Notes: generated by a model from the sequence alone, not told the origin. Positions 8,588 to 17,367 are shown, counted from the first letter of the stretch. The stretch: 64,000 nt of DNA from Williamsia soli (GCF_017377795.1 NZ_JAFRDR010000006.1:307345-371344), one strand, 5' to 3'. Numbers and translations are program-made.

Positions 8588-8764
8588 TCGGCGATCTCCA
8601 ATGCTGGTCGAATCATATTTGTCTAGAGGCGAATACGGAGAGCATCCGCTCCGGGCCGGATCAGCGGAACCCTTCGGATCAGCGGGAGATTAACTATCGG
8701 CGGAATGTCCGACGTCGATGCGAGGCCTGCGACACTGAAGCCAACCGTCGACGTGAGGATCACT

Positions 8765-9391
8765 GTGACCGACCTGCTGCCCCTGAACCCCGATGAGCTG
8801 CTGACCACCACGCGCACCGTGCGCAAGCGGCTCGACCTGGAGCGACCTGTGCCCGTCGAGGTGGTTCGCGAAGCGCTCGAGGTCGCGTTGCAGGCACCCT
8901 CTGGCAGTAACAAGCAGAAGTGGCACTGGCTGATCGTCACGGATCCAGAACTGAAGCAGAAGGTCGCGGAGTACTACGCCGCCTCGCATGCCGCGTACAC
9001 AGGGGCGGTGGACCCGGCCGAGGATCCGGCGCGCGCCCGGATCGTCTCGAGTTCGAAGCACCTCGCGCAGGTGATGGGCGACGTACCGGTGTTGGTCATC
9101 GGGGCCATCGAGATCGACGAGGACGAGCTGCCCGCGGGCAACCAGGCCGGACTCTGGGGGTCACTGCTGCCTGCGGCCTGGAGCCTGTCGTTGGCACTGC
9201 GAGCACGCGGACTCGGCACCGCGTGGACGACGCTACATCTGCAGTACGAGCGGGAGGTGGCGAAGGTGTTGGGTATCCCGGGCAACGTTCGACAGGGAGT
9301 CCTGCTGCCCGTGGCGTATACCAAGGGCACTGACTTCAAGCCTGCACCCCGCAAAGACCTCGACTCCGTCATACACCTCAACGGGTGGTGA
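8765..9391 (+). CDS. Nitroreductase-family FMN oxidoreductase
   Basis: 208 residues from GTG 8765, preceded by GTGAGGA. An in-frame ATG at 8705 would add 20 residues but has poor spacing. The protein has TTTRTVRKRLD near the N-terminus and APSGSNKQKWHWLIV (FMN phosphate contact) near residue 45. WGSLLPAAWSLSLALRARGLGTAWTT and a C-terminal GVLLPVAYTKG complete the nitroreductase fold. Such enzymes reduce nitro groups, quinones or flavins with NAD(P)H as FMN homodimers. It diverges from the StyA-type monooxygenase and ends 4 nt from the convergent VOC gene. Confidence 0.85.
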   Translation: MTDLLPLNPDELLTTTRTVRKRLDLERPVPVEVVREALEVALQAPSGSNKQKWHWLIVTDPELKQKVAEYYAASHAAYTGAVDPAEDPARARIVSSSKHLAQVMGDVPVLVIGAIEIDEDELPAGNQAGLWGSLLPAAWSLSLALRARGLGTAWTTLHLQYEREVAKVLGIPGNVRQGVLLPVAYTKGTDFKPAPRKDLDSVIHLNGW

Positions 9392-9395
9392 CGCG

Positions 9396-9788
9396 CTAGA
9401 AGCCCAGGCGCTCGAATCCGTGGCTGACGGCCTCGACGTTGTTTCCGTCTGGGTCGCGGAGAAAGACGCCGTAGTACGTCGGGTGATACTCGGGCCACAC
9501 GCGCGGCTGGTGCAGGATCTCCGCGCCTTCCGTGACGGCGAGAGCATGCACCTCGTCGACGACCTCGCGGCTCGCCGCGGCCAGCGCGAGATGCACCGGC
9601 CGAACGCCGGGGTCCACGAGCGGCCCGAACCAGAGTTCCGGGAAGTCGCCGTTGCCGAGTGCGACGAGCAGGCCATCGGGCCCGTCGAATCGCATCACTT
9701 CCTTCACCCCGAGTGGCTCGAAGACACGAAGGTAGAACGCCGCGCTCGCGCCGGGGTCGGCGGACTGCAGACTCAGGTGGTCGATCAT
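9396..9788 (-). CDS. VOC-family (glyoxalase/bleomycin-resistance fold) protein
   Basis: 130 residues from ATG 9788: MIDHLSLQSADPGASAAFYL, then ELWFGPL, RPVHLALAA and a C-terminal FLRDPDGNNVEAV. These are the paired beta-alpha-beta-beta-beta modules of the vicinal oxygen chelate superfamily, with candidate metal ligands His4, the His in VHLALAA and the Glu in NNVEAV. It may be a small lyase, dioxygenase or binding protein; the function is unassigned. A 166-residue upstream extension is the antisense shadow of the SDR gene. The start lies 100 bp from the divergent mycofactocin-type SDR. Confidence 0.8.
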   Translation of the reverse strand: MIDHLSLQSADPGASAAFYLRVFEPLGVKEVMRFDGPDGLLVALGNGDFPELWFGPLVDPGVRPVHLALAAASREVVDEVHALAVTEGAEILHQPRVWPEYHPTYYGVFLRDPDGNNVEAVSHGFERLGF

Positions 9789-9888
9789 GGCCCTGATCGT
9801 AGTCCGGCGGGGCCGCCCTGACGTGCGGGTTCGCCTCTCCTGCCTAGAGTGTGGGCGTACAGCACCGAACCGAGAGTGGGTTGCGCAC

Positions 9889-10701
9889 GTGGGACGTCTT
9901 ACCAACAAGGTCGCATTCATCACCGGGGTTGCCCGCGGGCAGGGTCGCGCGCACGCGGTTCGCCTGGCACGGGAGGGCGCGGACATCGTCGGCGTCGATC
10001 TGGCAGGCCCGTTGCCGGGGGTGCCGTACGAGTCGGCGACGCCGGCCGACCTCGCGGAGACCGCCGGGCTGGTCGAGGCCGAAGGTCGAAAGGCGTTGCT
10101 GCGGCAAGGAGACGTCCGAGATCTCGACGGATTGAAGGTCTTGGCCGCAGATGCCGTGACCGAGCTCGGTGGCCTGGACATCGTGGTCGCCAATGCGGGC
10201 ATCTGTATCCCGGCGACCTGGGATGAGGCGACGCCGGACATCTTCCGCGACCACATGGACATCAACGTGACCGGCGTCTGGAACACCGTGATGGCGACGG
10301 CGTCTCATCTCATAGATCGTGGCGGCGGTTCGGTCATCTTGATCAGCTCGTATGCCGGAAAGAAGGTGCAGCCGTTCATGGTGCACTACACGACCAGCAA
10401 GCACGCCGTGACCGGCATGACCAGGGCCTTCGCGGCCGAACTCGGGGCGCACAGTATTCGCGTCAACAGTGTCCACCCAGGTGCGGTGAGCACGCCGATG
10501 GGTTCCGGGGACATGGTGGCGCGGATCGAGGAGACCAACGCGGCGAACCCGAAGCTCGCCTCGATGGGCACCTCGTTCCTCGAGCAGCTCTTCGCCGAAC
10601 CCGAAGAGGTGGCGAACGTCGTCGCTTTCCTCGCATCGGACGAGTCGTCCTTCATGACCGCCGAACATCTGTCCGTCGACGGCGGCGCCCAGTACTTCTG
10701 A
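9889..10701 (+). CDS. Mycofactocin-type SDR oxidoreductase
   Basis: 270 residues from GTG 9889. It has the SDR cofactor motif FITGVARGQGRAHAVRLA, NAG at about residue 104, a catalytic Ser in LISSYAG and Tyr167-x-x-x-Lys171 (YTTSK), plus a C-terminal SVDGGAQYF. Compared with ordinary SDRs it has an insertion after strand 2 (about residues 40-65, ending ATPADLAETAGLVEAEGRK). This insertion and the GQGR-H-A-V pattern are diagnostic of the mycofactocin-associated subfamily, whose bound NAD is re-oxidised by the peptide-derived redox carrier mycofactocin. No mft biosynthesis gene is in the window. The likely role is oxidation of an alcohol or steroid. Its transcript ends at the bidirectional hairpin at 10703-10769. 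Confidence 0.85.
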   Translation: MGRLTNKVAFITGVARGQGRAHAVRLAREGADIVGVDLAGPLPGVPYESATPADLAETAGLVEAEGRKALLRQGDVRDLDGLKVLAADAVTELGGLDIVVANAGICIPATWDEATPDIFRDHMDINVTGVWNTVMATASHLIDRGGGSVILISSYAGKKVQPFMVHYTTSKHAVTGMTRAFAAELGAHSIRVNSVHPGAVSTPMGSGDMVARIEETNAANPKLASMGTSFLEQLFAEPEEVANVVAFLASDESSFMTAEHLSVDGGAQYF

Positions 10702-10702
10702 T

Positions 10703-10769
10703 CCCGATCTTGGTGGGTTGTGGCGAGCGTTTGCCCAGGTCGGCGCCGCCAGAACCCACCAACACCGGG
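10703..10769. terminator. Bidirectional terminator between convergent SDR and L36 genes
   Basis: Inverted repeat with arms TTGGTGGGTT (10710-10719) and AACCCACCAA (10753-10762), extended by CCCG/CGGG at the outer ends and inner TGGCG/CGCC pairing. It fills the gap between the SDR stop (10701) and the L36 stop (10775), as expected for a shared terminator of convergent genes. Confidence 0.65.
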
Positions 10770-10774
10770 ACGGA

Positions 10775-10897
10775 TCAGCCCTGCCGGGCCTTGAGGCGAG
10801 GGTTCTTCTTGTTGATCACGAAGGTTCTGCCGCGACGGCGGACGACCTGGGATCCGGCCTGGTTCTTGAGTGACTTCAACGAGTTTCTGACTTTCAC
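10775..10897 (-). CDS. rpmJ2: Ribosomal protein L36, cysteine-free paralogue
   Basis: 40-residue protein read from GTG 10897 with an ideal AGGAGG 5 nt upstream. It begins [20 protein letters not shown] and ends PRLKARQG, the bL36 pattern. The Cys-Cys-Cys-His zinc ribbon of normal L36 is missing: no cysteine or histidine occurs at all. Such C-minus paralogues replace the zinc-binding copy in the large ribosomal subunit under zinc starvation, sparing zinc. A candidate Zur box lies directly upstream. The gene is easily missed by annotation because of its size and GTG start. Confidence 0.9.
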   Translation of the reverse strand: MKVRNSLKSLKNQAGSQVVRRRGRTFVINKKNPRLKARQG

Positions 10898-10910
10898 GAC
10901 GCCTCCTGCT

Positions 10911-10934
10911 TAATGGGAATGATTATCAATAGTA
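10911..10934. promoter_or_regulatory. Candidate Zur box upstream of the L36 paralogue
   Basis: The sequence around TAATGGGAATGATTATCAAT matches the AT-rich core (AATGATTATC on this strand, GATAATCATT on the other) of actinobacterial Zur operators. It lies 14 bp upstream of the GTG start of the cysteine-free L36 gene, where zinc-loaded Zur would repress it. The site is also 33 bp from the divergent carboxyltransferase start, so that gene may be touched too. Confidence 0.7.
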
Positions 10935-10966
10935 TCGCATCGCGCAAGCCCCTCTACGGTTGACGG

Positions 10967-12475
10967 GTGAGCGACGAAACACAGGGGCCGGAGAAGGTGC
11001 CCGCGACGGAGTTGTTGGCGAAGTTGGCCGATGAGGGCAGTTGGCAACCCTGGGACACGCAGATCACGACGCTGCCCGCAGATCCCGACTATGCCGCCGA
11101 CATCGCGCGAGCTCGTGAGAAGACCGGTCTGGACGAATCGATCATCTGCGGTGAGGCGACCGTGCACGGCGTCCGCGTCGCAATCGTGGTGAGCGAGTTC
11201 GGCTTTCTCGGAGGATCGATCGGCCGGGATGCAGGCCGCCGGGTGGTGTCCGCGATCCGCAGGGCCACCGCGCAGGGGCTCCCGCTGCTGGCGCTGCCGG
11301 CCTCGGGCGGAACCCGTATGCAAGAAGGTACTGCCGCGTTCTTGCAGATGGTCAACATCACCGCGGCTGTGGTCGACCACAAGGCTGCGAAGCTGCCGTA
11401 TCTGGTCTATCTGAGGCACCCGACGACCGGTGGCGTCTTCGCGTCCTGGGGTTCGCTGGGCCACGTGAGCATGGCAGGACCCGGTGCGCTGGTCGGCTTC
11501 CTCGGTCCGCGGGTGTTCGAAGGTCTCTATGGCGCCCCTTTTCCTGCCGGGGTCCAGGTGTCCGAGAACCTGCGGTCGCATGGGCTGATCGATCTTGTTG
11601 TGTCCGTTGCTGATCTGGGTGTGGCGGTGGCGAAGATCGTTCGGATCCTCGCCGACCCGGTGCGCACGGTCGACGACGCGGCGCCGCGGTCGCGGGAGGC
11701 CGGTGTCGCCGAGTTGTCAGCGTGGGACGTGGTCGAGGCATCGCGGCGGCCGGACCGGCCGGGGGTCGCCCAGCTGCTCCGAGTGGCCGCGGAGGAGGCG
11801 GCAGAGCTTGCCGGAGGTGGCGAGCTCGACGCCCGGAGCGGAATCGTGCTGGCACTGGCGCGGTTCGGTGGCCACTCGGTGGTGCTCGTCGGCCAGGATC
11901 GCAATCGGCAGTTGCCCGGAGCGTTGGTCGGCCCCGCGGACCTCCGACTGGCCCGGCGGGGGATGCGCATGGCGCAGAGCCTTGGTCTGCCGTTGGTCAC
12001 GGTGATCGACACCCCGGGTGCGGATCTGTCGGTCGACGCAGAAGAAGGCGGCCTCGCAAACGAGATCGCCCACTGCATAGCCGAATTGACGGCGCTGGAG
12101 GTGCCGTCGGTGTCGGTGCTGTTGGGTCAGGGTGCGGGCGGTGCCGCACTGGCGCTCTTTCCCGCCGATCGGGTGATCGCCATGGCCAATTCCTGGCTCT
12201 CGCCGCTCCCGCCCGAGGGTGCGAGCCTGATCGTGCACCGCGACGTCAACCATGCGCCCGACATGGCCGAGGGTCAGGGTATTCGGGCCACGGATCTACA
12301 CGCCTCCGGCATCGTGGACGTGGTCATCGCCGAAACCGGCGCACCAGGTGGCTTTCTGCCCGACCTCGGCGCCCAGCTCGCCATCGAACTCGCAGACCTC
12401 GCCGCGACGGACCAGTCGGGGCGGGCGCGCCGCCGCGAACTACGTCGACAGCGGATCGGTGGTTCGGGCGCCTGA
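10967..12475 (+). CDS. accD3: AccD3-like carboxyltransferase (fused beta and alpha domains)
   Basis: 502 residues, close to the length of M. tuberculosis AccD3. The N-terminal crotonase-like domain contains the beta-type motif ASGGTRMQEG (about residues 112-121). The C-terminal domain (from about residue 270) contains the alpha-type VTVIDTPGADLSVDAEEGG and LGQGAGGAALALFPADRV segments. This one-chain carboxyltransferase would move a carboxyl group from biotin carrier to an acyl-CoA. In mycobacteria accD3 neighbours echA6; here both are in the same 13 kb. No biotin carboxylase subunit is nearby, so it would use one encoded elsewhere. GTG 10967 is the likely start, close to the Zur box of the divergent L36 gene. 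Confidence 0.85.
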   Translation: MSDETQGPEKVPATELLAKLADEGSWQPWDTQITTLPADPDYAADIARAREKTGLDESIICGEATVHGVRVAIVVSEFGFLGGSIGRDAGRRVVSAIRRATAQGLPLLALPASGGTRMQEGTAAFLQMVNITAAVVDHKAAKLPYLVYLRHPTTGGVFASWGSLGHVSMAGPGALVGFLGPRVFEGLYGAPFPAGVQVSENLRSHGLIDLVVSVADLGVAVAKIVRILADPVRTVDDAAPRSREAGVAELSAWDVVEASRRPDRPGVAQLLRVAAEEAAELAGGGELDARSGIVLALARFGGHSVVLVGQDRNRQLPGALVGPADLRLARRGMRMAQSLGLPLVTVIDTPGADLSVDAEEGGLANEIAHCIAELTALEVPSVSVLLGQGAGGAALALFPADRVIAMANSWLSPLPPEGASLIVHRDVNHAPDMAEGQGIRATDLHASGIVDVVIAETGAPGGFLPDLGAQLAIELADLAATDQSGRARRRELRRQRIGGSGA

Positions 12476-12621
12476 CCGTTTGCCGCGTCATCATCACCGC
12501 AGGTCACCGGGTCGGTACGAGTGTGCGCCTACAGTCGGGATCAGGCGCCCGGAAACCCGGCAGGCAGCAATCCGGCTCTCGGTGCCACCGGCCGGGGCCG
12601 AGATCTACGAGAGGACGACCC

Positions 12622-13056
12622 ATGGTCGACGTGCAACGCACCTTCACCGTCAGCGCGGACAAAGAAAAGGTGCGCGCCTTCTTGCGTGATTTCGCCAACG
12701 CCACCCGATGGGACCCGGGGACTCAGAGTTGTGTCCAGAGCACGCCGGGGCCCGTCACGTTGGGAACCAAGTGGGACAACACGTCGAAGATCGCGGGCAT
12801 CTCCACCGAACTGGTCTACGAGCTGACCCGCGACGATCCCGAACACATCGTGCTCACCGGGACCAACAAGACCGCGACGAGTGTCGACGACATCAGGTTC
12901 GAAGCCGAGGGTCCCGACATCACCGTGGTGACCTATCACGCGCACGTGGTCTTCAACGGCGCCGCGAAGTTGGCGGACCCCATCGTCAAACTGGTATTCC
13001 TGCGACTGGCCGACGAGACCGAGAAACAGATGACGAAGACCCTCGAGGCTCTCTGA
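12622..13056 (+). CDS. SRPBCC-family (START/polyketide cyclase-like) protein
   Basis: 144 residues from ATG 12622, with GAGAGGA upstream. MVDVQRTFTVSADKEKVRAF, then a DFANATRWDPG turn, FEAEGPDITVVTYHAHVVF strands and a long C-terminal helix (LADETEKQMTKTLEAL) give the helix-grip fold of the SRPBCC superfamily. These proteins bind hydrophobic ligands in a central cavity, and mycobacterial relatives are often annotated as polyketide cyclase/dehydrase. The ligand is unknown. It sits 146 bp after accD3 and 39 bp before the SNF2 helicase on the same strand. Confidence 0.8.
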   Translation: MVDVQRTFTVSADKEKVRAFLRDFANATRWDPGTQSCVQSTPGPVTLGTKWDNTSKIAGISTELVYELTRDDPEHIVLTGTNKTATSVDDIRFEAEGPDITVVTYHAHVVFNGAAKLADPIVKLVFLRLADETEKQMTKTLEAL

Positions 13057-13095
13057 CCCCTTGGTCCGTCGGTAGGTCGCGTTAACCTGCAATCG

Positions 13096-16000
13096 ATGAC
13101 CACCGACTGGGCGCACCTGATCACCCCGGCGTCGCTCGGCAGCGACTACGACGCCGGTACGATCACACGCGGATCTGCCTACGCCAGGCAGCGCCGGCTG
13201 GTGGGCGTGACCTGGGACGACAACAACCGGCGGTTGGTCGGACGGTGCCAGGGCTCCGGGGTCTCCATGTACTCGATGAAGGTCGTCTTCAGCCATCTCG
13301 GGCACGAATGGAAGATCGCGGACGCCACGTGTACCTGCCCGGTCGGTTACTTCTGCAAACACACCGTCGCTCTTCTGCTCGACTTCGCCCACACGCCGGG
13401 CACCGCGGAGTCGGGCACCATTCCCCTCCCATTGCCGCGCACTCCCGATTGGGAACAGCGGCTGCGGCCTCTGTTGGCGACTCCTCCCGCGCCTGGTGCA
13501 CCCCTGGCTCTGCAGCTGTTCGTCACGACGCTCGATCCGCAGCGCCGCAGAGGTGGACCGCAGGCCGCCTTGCGGCTGATGCGTCCCGGAACGCGTACCG
13601 AATGGATTCGGTCGGGGATCGACTGGCCCACGCTGATGCAGGCGAGCTTCTCCACCTTCGACCCTCGTCAACTCTCGATCCTGAGGATGATGGCGCGCGA
13701 TTCGACGCAGACGACCCGATACGGACTGCCCAACGGTCTGATGTTGGAGACCGCTCCGGTCACCATCTGGCAACAACTCGACGACGCGCTCGCGGCGGGA
13801 GTCCCGCTCCTCGGCGATCCCGCCTCGGGCATCTCGGAGATACGCATCGCCACACAGGCGGCGCTCACCGTCGACATCAGCGGAGACCACGGAGAAGACG
13901 CGCAGCTGACCGTCGAGATGGCTGTCGACGGCACCGTGCTGGCGCCGCACGACGTGACCGTGATGGGAAAGCCTGAGCCCCACGGTATCTGCCATCTCGG
14001 CGATGAGGGGGTGGCGACGCTCGCGCCGTTCGACCCACACCTTCGCCACGTCGCAGCCCTCCTCGGGACCAAGCCGATCATCATCCCCGCCGGCGACGCC
14101 GCCAGATTCACCAACGAGATCCTGCCGCGACTGGTCGACTCGGTCCCGACCCGCGTACGCGACGGACTGTTCACCCCGCCGACCGTCACCGGTCCTGTCG
14201 GACTCCTCACTGTGACGTTCACCGAGCAGGTGGCCCACACCCACTGGGCGATAAGGTATCTGGTCAACGATCAGCCCTACGACTTCGACGCGGGATCGTG
14301 GACCGCATCGGCTCGGTGGCGGGACCAGGCCGCCGAAGAAGTTCTGTGGGAGACGTTGCGCGGTGCGATGGCTTCGGTGAGGCTGATCTCGGATCGGTCG
14401 GTGCTCAAGGCTCTCGCCGCCTATACCGGCGGTGGATACGCGTTCGGCACGGTCCCGCCGCCGGATCAGATCGAGAAGTCTGATCAGCACGAGGCCGTGA
14501 GCGCGTTGAGCACGCAGGAACTTCGCCGCGACCTCCACTTCACACTCCTGGAAACGGCCCGTCTGTGCGGTGAGGTCTTGCCCGACCTTCAGGGTCGCGA
14601 TGATCTGGTGGTCGAGGTCGGCGAGGCAGCGAAGCGGTTCCGGCTTGTCACCGAGCGTGCTCAGGTGCGGTTCACGGCGTCGGACTCGGGCGACTCCGAT
14701 TGGCTCGGGCTCGACATCACCATGGACGTCGACGGCGAGCAGGTCCTGTTGCTGGATGTCATCGCTGAATTGTCCACCGATGCAACCCATATGCTGCTGC
14801 CGTCGGGTGTCTACTTTCCGTTGGACACGCCCGAACTGACCAAGCTGAAAGCGCTGATGGACGAAGCGGAGAAGCTCGGGGAGCTGAAGGAGGGTCGCGC
14901 CAATCCGGCGCCGGTCAACGCGACCCTGTGGGAAGAGCTCCTGCAACTGGGGGTCGTCGACGAACAGCTCAAACAGTGGCAAGAACGGATCACCAAGCTC
15001 AGCAGCGCGAAGCCTCCGGTGGCCGTGGAACCGCCGCTGATGCTGCGCGCGACGTTGCGCGACTACCAGCTCGAAGGCCTGACGTGGCTGTCCTTTCTGT
15101 GGGACAACGGTTTCGGTGGCATCCTCGCCGACGACATGGGACTCGGCAAGACCTTGCAGACGCTCGCGCTGTTCGGTCGCGCGAAGGAGCAAGGCGAAGC
15201 CGGCCGGTTCCTGGTGGTGGCGCCGACCAGCGTCGTCAACAACTGGGTGGCCGAATGCCACCGGTTCACCGACTTGACCGCAGTGGCTGTCACCGCCACG
15301 CAGAAGAAGCGGAAAGTGGCGTTGGCCGAGGTGGTCGCAGGCGCGGACATCGTGATCACCACGTACGCCGTGCTCCGCCTGGACTTCGATTCCTTCGACC
15401 AGTTGGACTGGGCTGGAATGGTTCTCGACGAAGCGCAGTTCGCCAAGAATCACAATTCGAAGAACCACCAGTTCGCCAGGCGTCTCGACACAGCGTTCAA
15501 ACTCGCCATCACCGGTACGCCGATGGAGAACAATCTGTTGGAGCTGTGGTCGCTGTTGTCGATCACGGTGCCGGGACTGTTTCCCAACCCGAAGTCGTTC
15601 GCCGACTACTTTCGTAAACCGATCGAGAAGGGCGAAGATCCGAACAGACTGCCGGTGTTGCGCAAACGGATCAAGCCGGTGATGTTGCGCCGTACCAAAG
15701 ACCAGGTGGCACGGGACCTGCCGGCGAAACAAGAGCAGACACTCGACATCGAGTTGTCCGCGAAACACCGCAAGATCTATGACACCCGGTTGGTGAGGGA
15801 ACGTGAGATAGTCCTCGGGCTACTGGGGGACTGGGAGAAGAATCGCTTCCAGATCTTCCGGTCGCTGACGATGCTTCGGCAGCTCAGCCTGCATGCCGGA
15901 CTCATCGATCCCGCCGATGCCGGGGTGGAGTCCGAGAAGGTCACCTTCATCCGCGAGAAGCTCACGGAACTCATCGCCGAAGGGCACAGTGCGCTGATCT

Positions 16001-16440
16001 TCAGTCAGTTCACCGGATTCCTCGCGATTCTGCGGCAGGCGTTGGATGCCGACGGAATCCGGTACAGCTATCTCGACGGTTCACTGTCGGCGCGCGAGCG
16101 GGCTGCAGCGATCCAAGACTTCACTGCAGGCAAAACCCAGGTGTTCCTGATCAGCCTCAAAGCCGGTGGTTTCGGACTGAACCTCACCGAGGCCGATTAC
16201 TGTTTCGTCTGCGATCCGTGGTGGAATCCCGCCGCGGAGGCCCAGGCGATCGACCGCACTCACCGCATCGGACAGACGAGGCCGGTCACCGTCTACCGAC
16301 TGGTGTCGGCGGATACCATCGAGGCAAAAGTTGTTGCGCTCCAAGATCGCAAACGTGAACTGTTCACCGCAGTGGTCGACGATGGCGAGATGTTCTCCTC
16401 GGCCGTCGATGCCGACGATATTCGGAACATGCTCGGGTAA
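13096..16440 (+). CDS. SWIM zinc-finger plus SNF2-family helicase (HepA-like)
   Basis: 1114 residues. The SWIM zinc finger is near residues 78-92 (DATCTCPVGYFCKH, C-x-C...C-x-H). A large divergent N-terminal part follows, then an SNF2 ATPase core starting near residue 650 with Walker A DDMGLGKT at about 680, VLDEAQFAKN (motif II), TGTPMENNLLELWSLL (motif III) and QAIDRTHRIGQTRPV (motif VI, about residue 1050). It is a double-stranded-DNA translocase that may remodel nucleoid or RNA polymerase complexes or act in repair; the SWIM finger probably mediates DNA or protein contact. No restriction or defence partner lies beside it. A long antisense open frame over this gene is a codon-bias shadow. 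Confidence 0.9.
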   Translation: MTTDWAHLITPASLGSDYDAGTITRGSAYARQRRLVGVTWDDNNRRLVGRCQGSGVSMYSMKVVFSHLGHEWKIADATCTCPVGYFCKHTVALLLDFAHTPGTAESGTIPLPLPRTPDWEQRLRPLLATPPAPGAPLALQLFVTTLDPQRRRGGPQAALRLMRPGTRTEWIRSGIDWPTLMQASFSTFDPRQLSILRMMARDSTQTTRYGLPNGLMLETAPVTIWQQLDDALAAGVPLLGDPASGISEIRIATQAALTVDISGDHGEDAQLTVEMAVDGTVLAPHDVTVMGKPEPHGICHLGDEGVATLAPFDPHLRHVAALLGTKPIIIPAGDAARFTNEILPRLVDSVPTRVRDGLFTPPTVTGPVGLLTVTFTEQVAHTHWAIRYLVNDQPYDFDAGSWTASARWRDQAAEEVLWETLRGAMASVRLISDRSVLKALAAYTGGGYAFGTVPPPDQIEKSDQHEAVSALSTQELRRDLHFTLLETARLCGEVLPDLQGRDDLVVEVGEAAKRFRLVTERAQVRFTASDSGDSDWLGLDITMDVDGEQVLLLDVIAELSTDATHMLLPSGVYFPLDTPELTKLKALMDEAEKLGELKEGRANPAPVNATLWEELLQLGVVDEQLKQWQERITKLSSAKPPVAVEPPLMLRATLRDYQLEGLTWLSFLWDNGFGGILADDMGLGKTLQTLALFGRAKEQGEAGRFLVVAPTSVVNNWVAECHRFTDLTAVAVTATQKKRKVALAEVVAGADIVITTYAVLRLDFDSFDQLDWAGMVLDEAQFAKNHNSKNHQFARRLDTAFKLAITGTPMENNLLELWSLLSITVPGLFPNPKSFADYFRKPIEKGEDPNRLPVLRKRIKPVMLRRTKDQVARDLPAKQEQTLDIELSAKHRKIYDTRLVREREIVLGLLGDWEKNRFQIFRSLTMLRQLSLHAGLIDPADAGVESEKVTFIREKLTELIAEGHSALIFSQFTGFLAILRQALDADGIRYSYLDGSLSARERAAAIQDFTAGKTQVFLISLKAGGFGLNLTEADYCFVCDPWWNPAAEAQAIDRTHRIGQTRPVTVYRLVSADTIEAKVVALQDRKRELFTAVVDDGEMFSSAVDADDIRNMLG

Positions 16441-16442
16441 TC

Positions 16443-16517
16443 CCCTGAGATCGTCCCGATCTGGGGTGACGAATGGCAATATGCCAGCGGTGGCCCCACT
16501 TGGGGACGATGTCAGGG
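16443..16517. repeat. 75-bp palindromic repeat, copy 1 (divergent)
   Basis: Starts CCCTGAGATCGTCCC and ends GGGACGATGTCAGGG, giving a 15-bp terminal inverted repeat with one mismatch. The interior keeps the GGCAATATG core of the other copies but differs elsewhere. It lies 2 bp after the SNF2 helicase stop and before the AbiEi-like gene. Copies 2 and 3 are at 17362 and 18950. Confidence 0.9.
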
Positions 16518-16557
16518 ACGTGTGGGTCGAGCGAGGCGTTCACAACGTCCAATCGGC

Positions 16558-17367
16558 ATGGAGCGTGGGGTTTTCAGCACAGCTGAGCTGCAGCGGGTGG
16601 GCTACGACGACTGGCAGATCCGCAAGGAGATCCGAGACGGGCGACTGATCCGTCTGCGGGCCGGGTGGTATGCGACGGCGGCCGCCGATCGGGTTGTGGC
16701 GGAGGCCGTCCGAAGGGGAGGTGCACTCAGCTGCGTCTCCGCACTGAAGTGCCATGGCTTGTGGGTGCCACCGGGCTATGACCGGGTTCACGCGCGCGCG
16801 AGCAAGCATGGCAAGCACAAGCGCACACTCTTCTGCCAGGGACCCGGCCGGGCTCTGCCGGTGCTCACCGCACTCGATCCGATTCCGATCGCCCTGGGCT
16901 GCGCGGCGAAGTGCATGACCGAGGAGGATTGGATTGCGGTGTGCGACTCAGCGCTCAACAAAGACAGAAGGGTCAGCATCGCCGAGCTACAACGCGAGAT
17001 GGGAGTCGTTCCCGCCTGGCTGCGCGACATGATGGCGAAGTGCGATCCGAGGTCGCAGTCCGGGACGGAGACGTTGACCCGCCTGCGCCTGCGGGCGGCC
17101 GGATTCACTGTCCACGTGCAACCGGAGATTCCCGACGTCGGGTGGGTAGACCTCCGGGTCGGCCGCCTGTTGATCGAATGCGACAGCGAACGTCACCACA
17201 CCAGCCTGGAGAACTATCGGAACGACCGGCGCCGGGACCGCAACGCCCTGCTGGGCAGATGGCTGACGATGCGGATCACGTACGACGACGTCCTGTACGG
17301 CTGGGACGACGTGCTCGCCGATGTGCGAGCCATTGCCCGTACCGGTCGTCATCGGATTCGGCCCTGA
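16558..17367 (+). CDS. AbiEi-type antitoxin-domain protein with DUF559-like C-terminus
   Basis: 269 residues from ATG 16558. Residues 1-60 (MERGVFSTAELQRVGYDDWQ, then RLIRLRAGWYA) form the winged-helix N-terminal domain seen in AbiEi antitoxins. Residues about 200-260 contain VGWVDLRVGRLLIECDSERHH and RRDRNALLGRW, resembling the PD-(D/E)xK-like DUF559/Vsr fold, with Asp and Glu-x-Asp as possible metal ligands. No AbiEii-type nucleotidyltransferase toxin is adjacent, so it is an orphan; many actinobacteria carry such orphans with unclear function. Its stop codon lies inside repeat copy 2 and copy 1 lies just upstream. An upstream GTG at 16522 would add 12 residues without a clear ribosome site. 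Confidence 0.75.
   Translation: MERGVFSTAELQRVGYDDWQIRKEIRDGRLIRLRAGWYATAAADRVVAEAVRRGGALSCVSALKCHGLWVPPGYDRVHARASKHGKHKRTLFCQGPGRALPVLTALDPIPIALGCAAKCMTEEDWIAVCDSALNKDRRVSIAELQREMGVVPAWLRDMMAKCDPRSQSGTETLTRLRLRAAGFTVHVQPEIPDVGWVDLRVGRLLIECDSERHHTSLENYRNDRRRDRNALLGRWLTMRITYDDVLYGWDDVLADVRAIARTGRHRIRP

Noticed and set aside
12541..15768. Long leftward open frame (1075 codons) opposite the SNF2 helicase
   Set aside because: It mirrors the GC codon bias of the helicase, is rich in Arg/His/Gly/Gln without domain motifs, and has no start context. The plus-strand gene has all helicase motifs.
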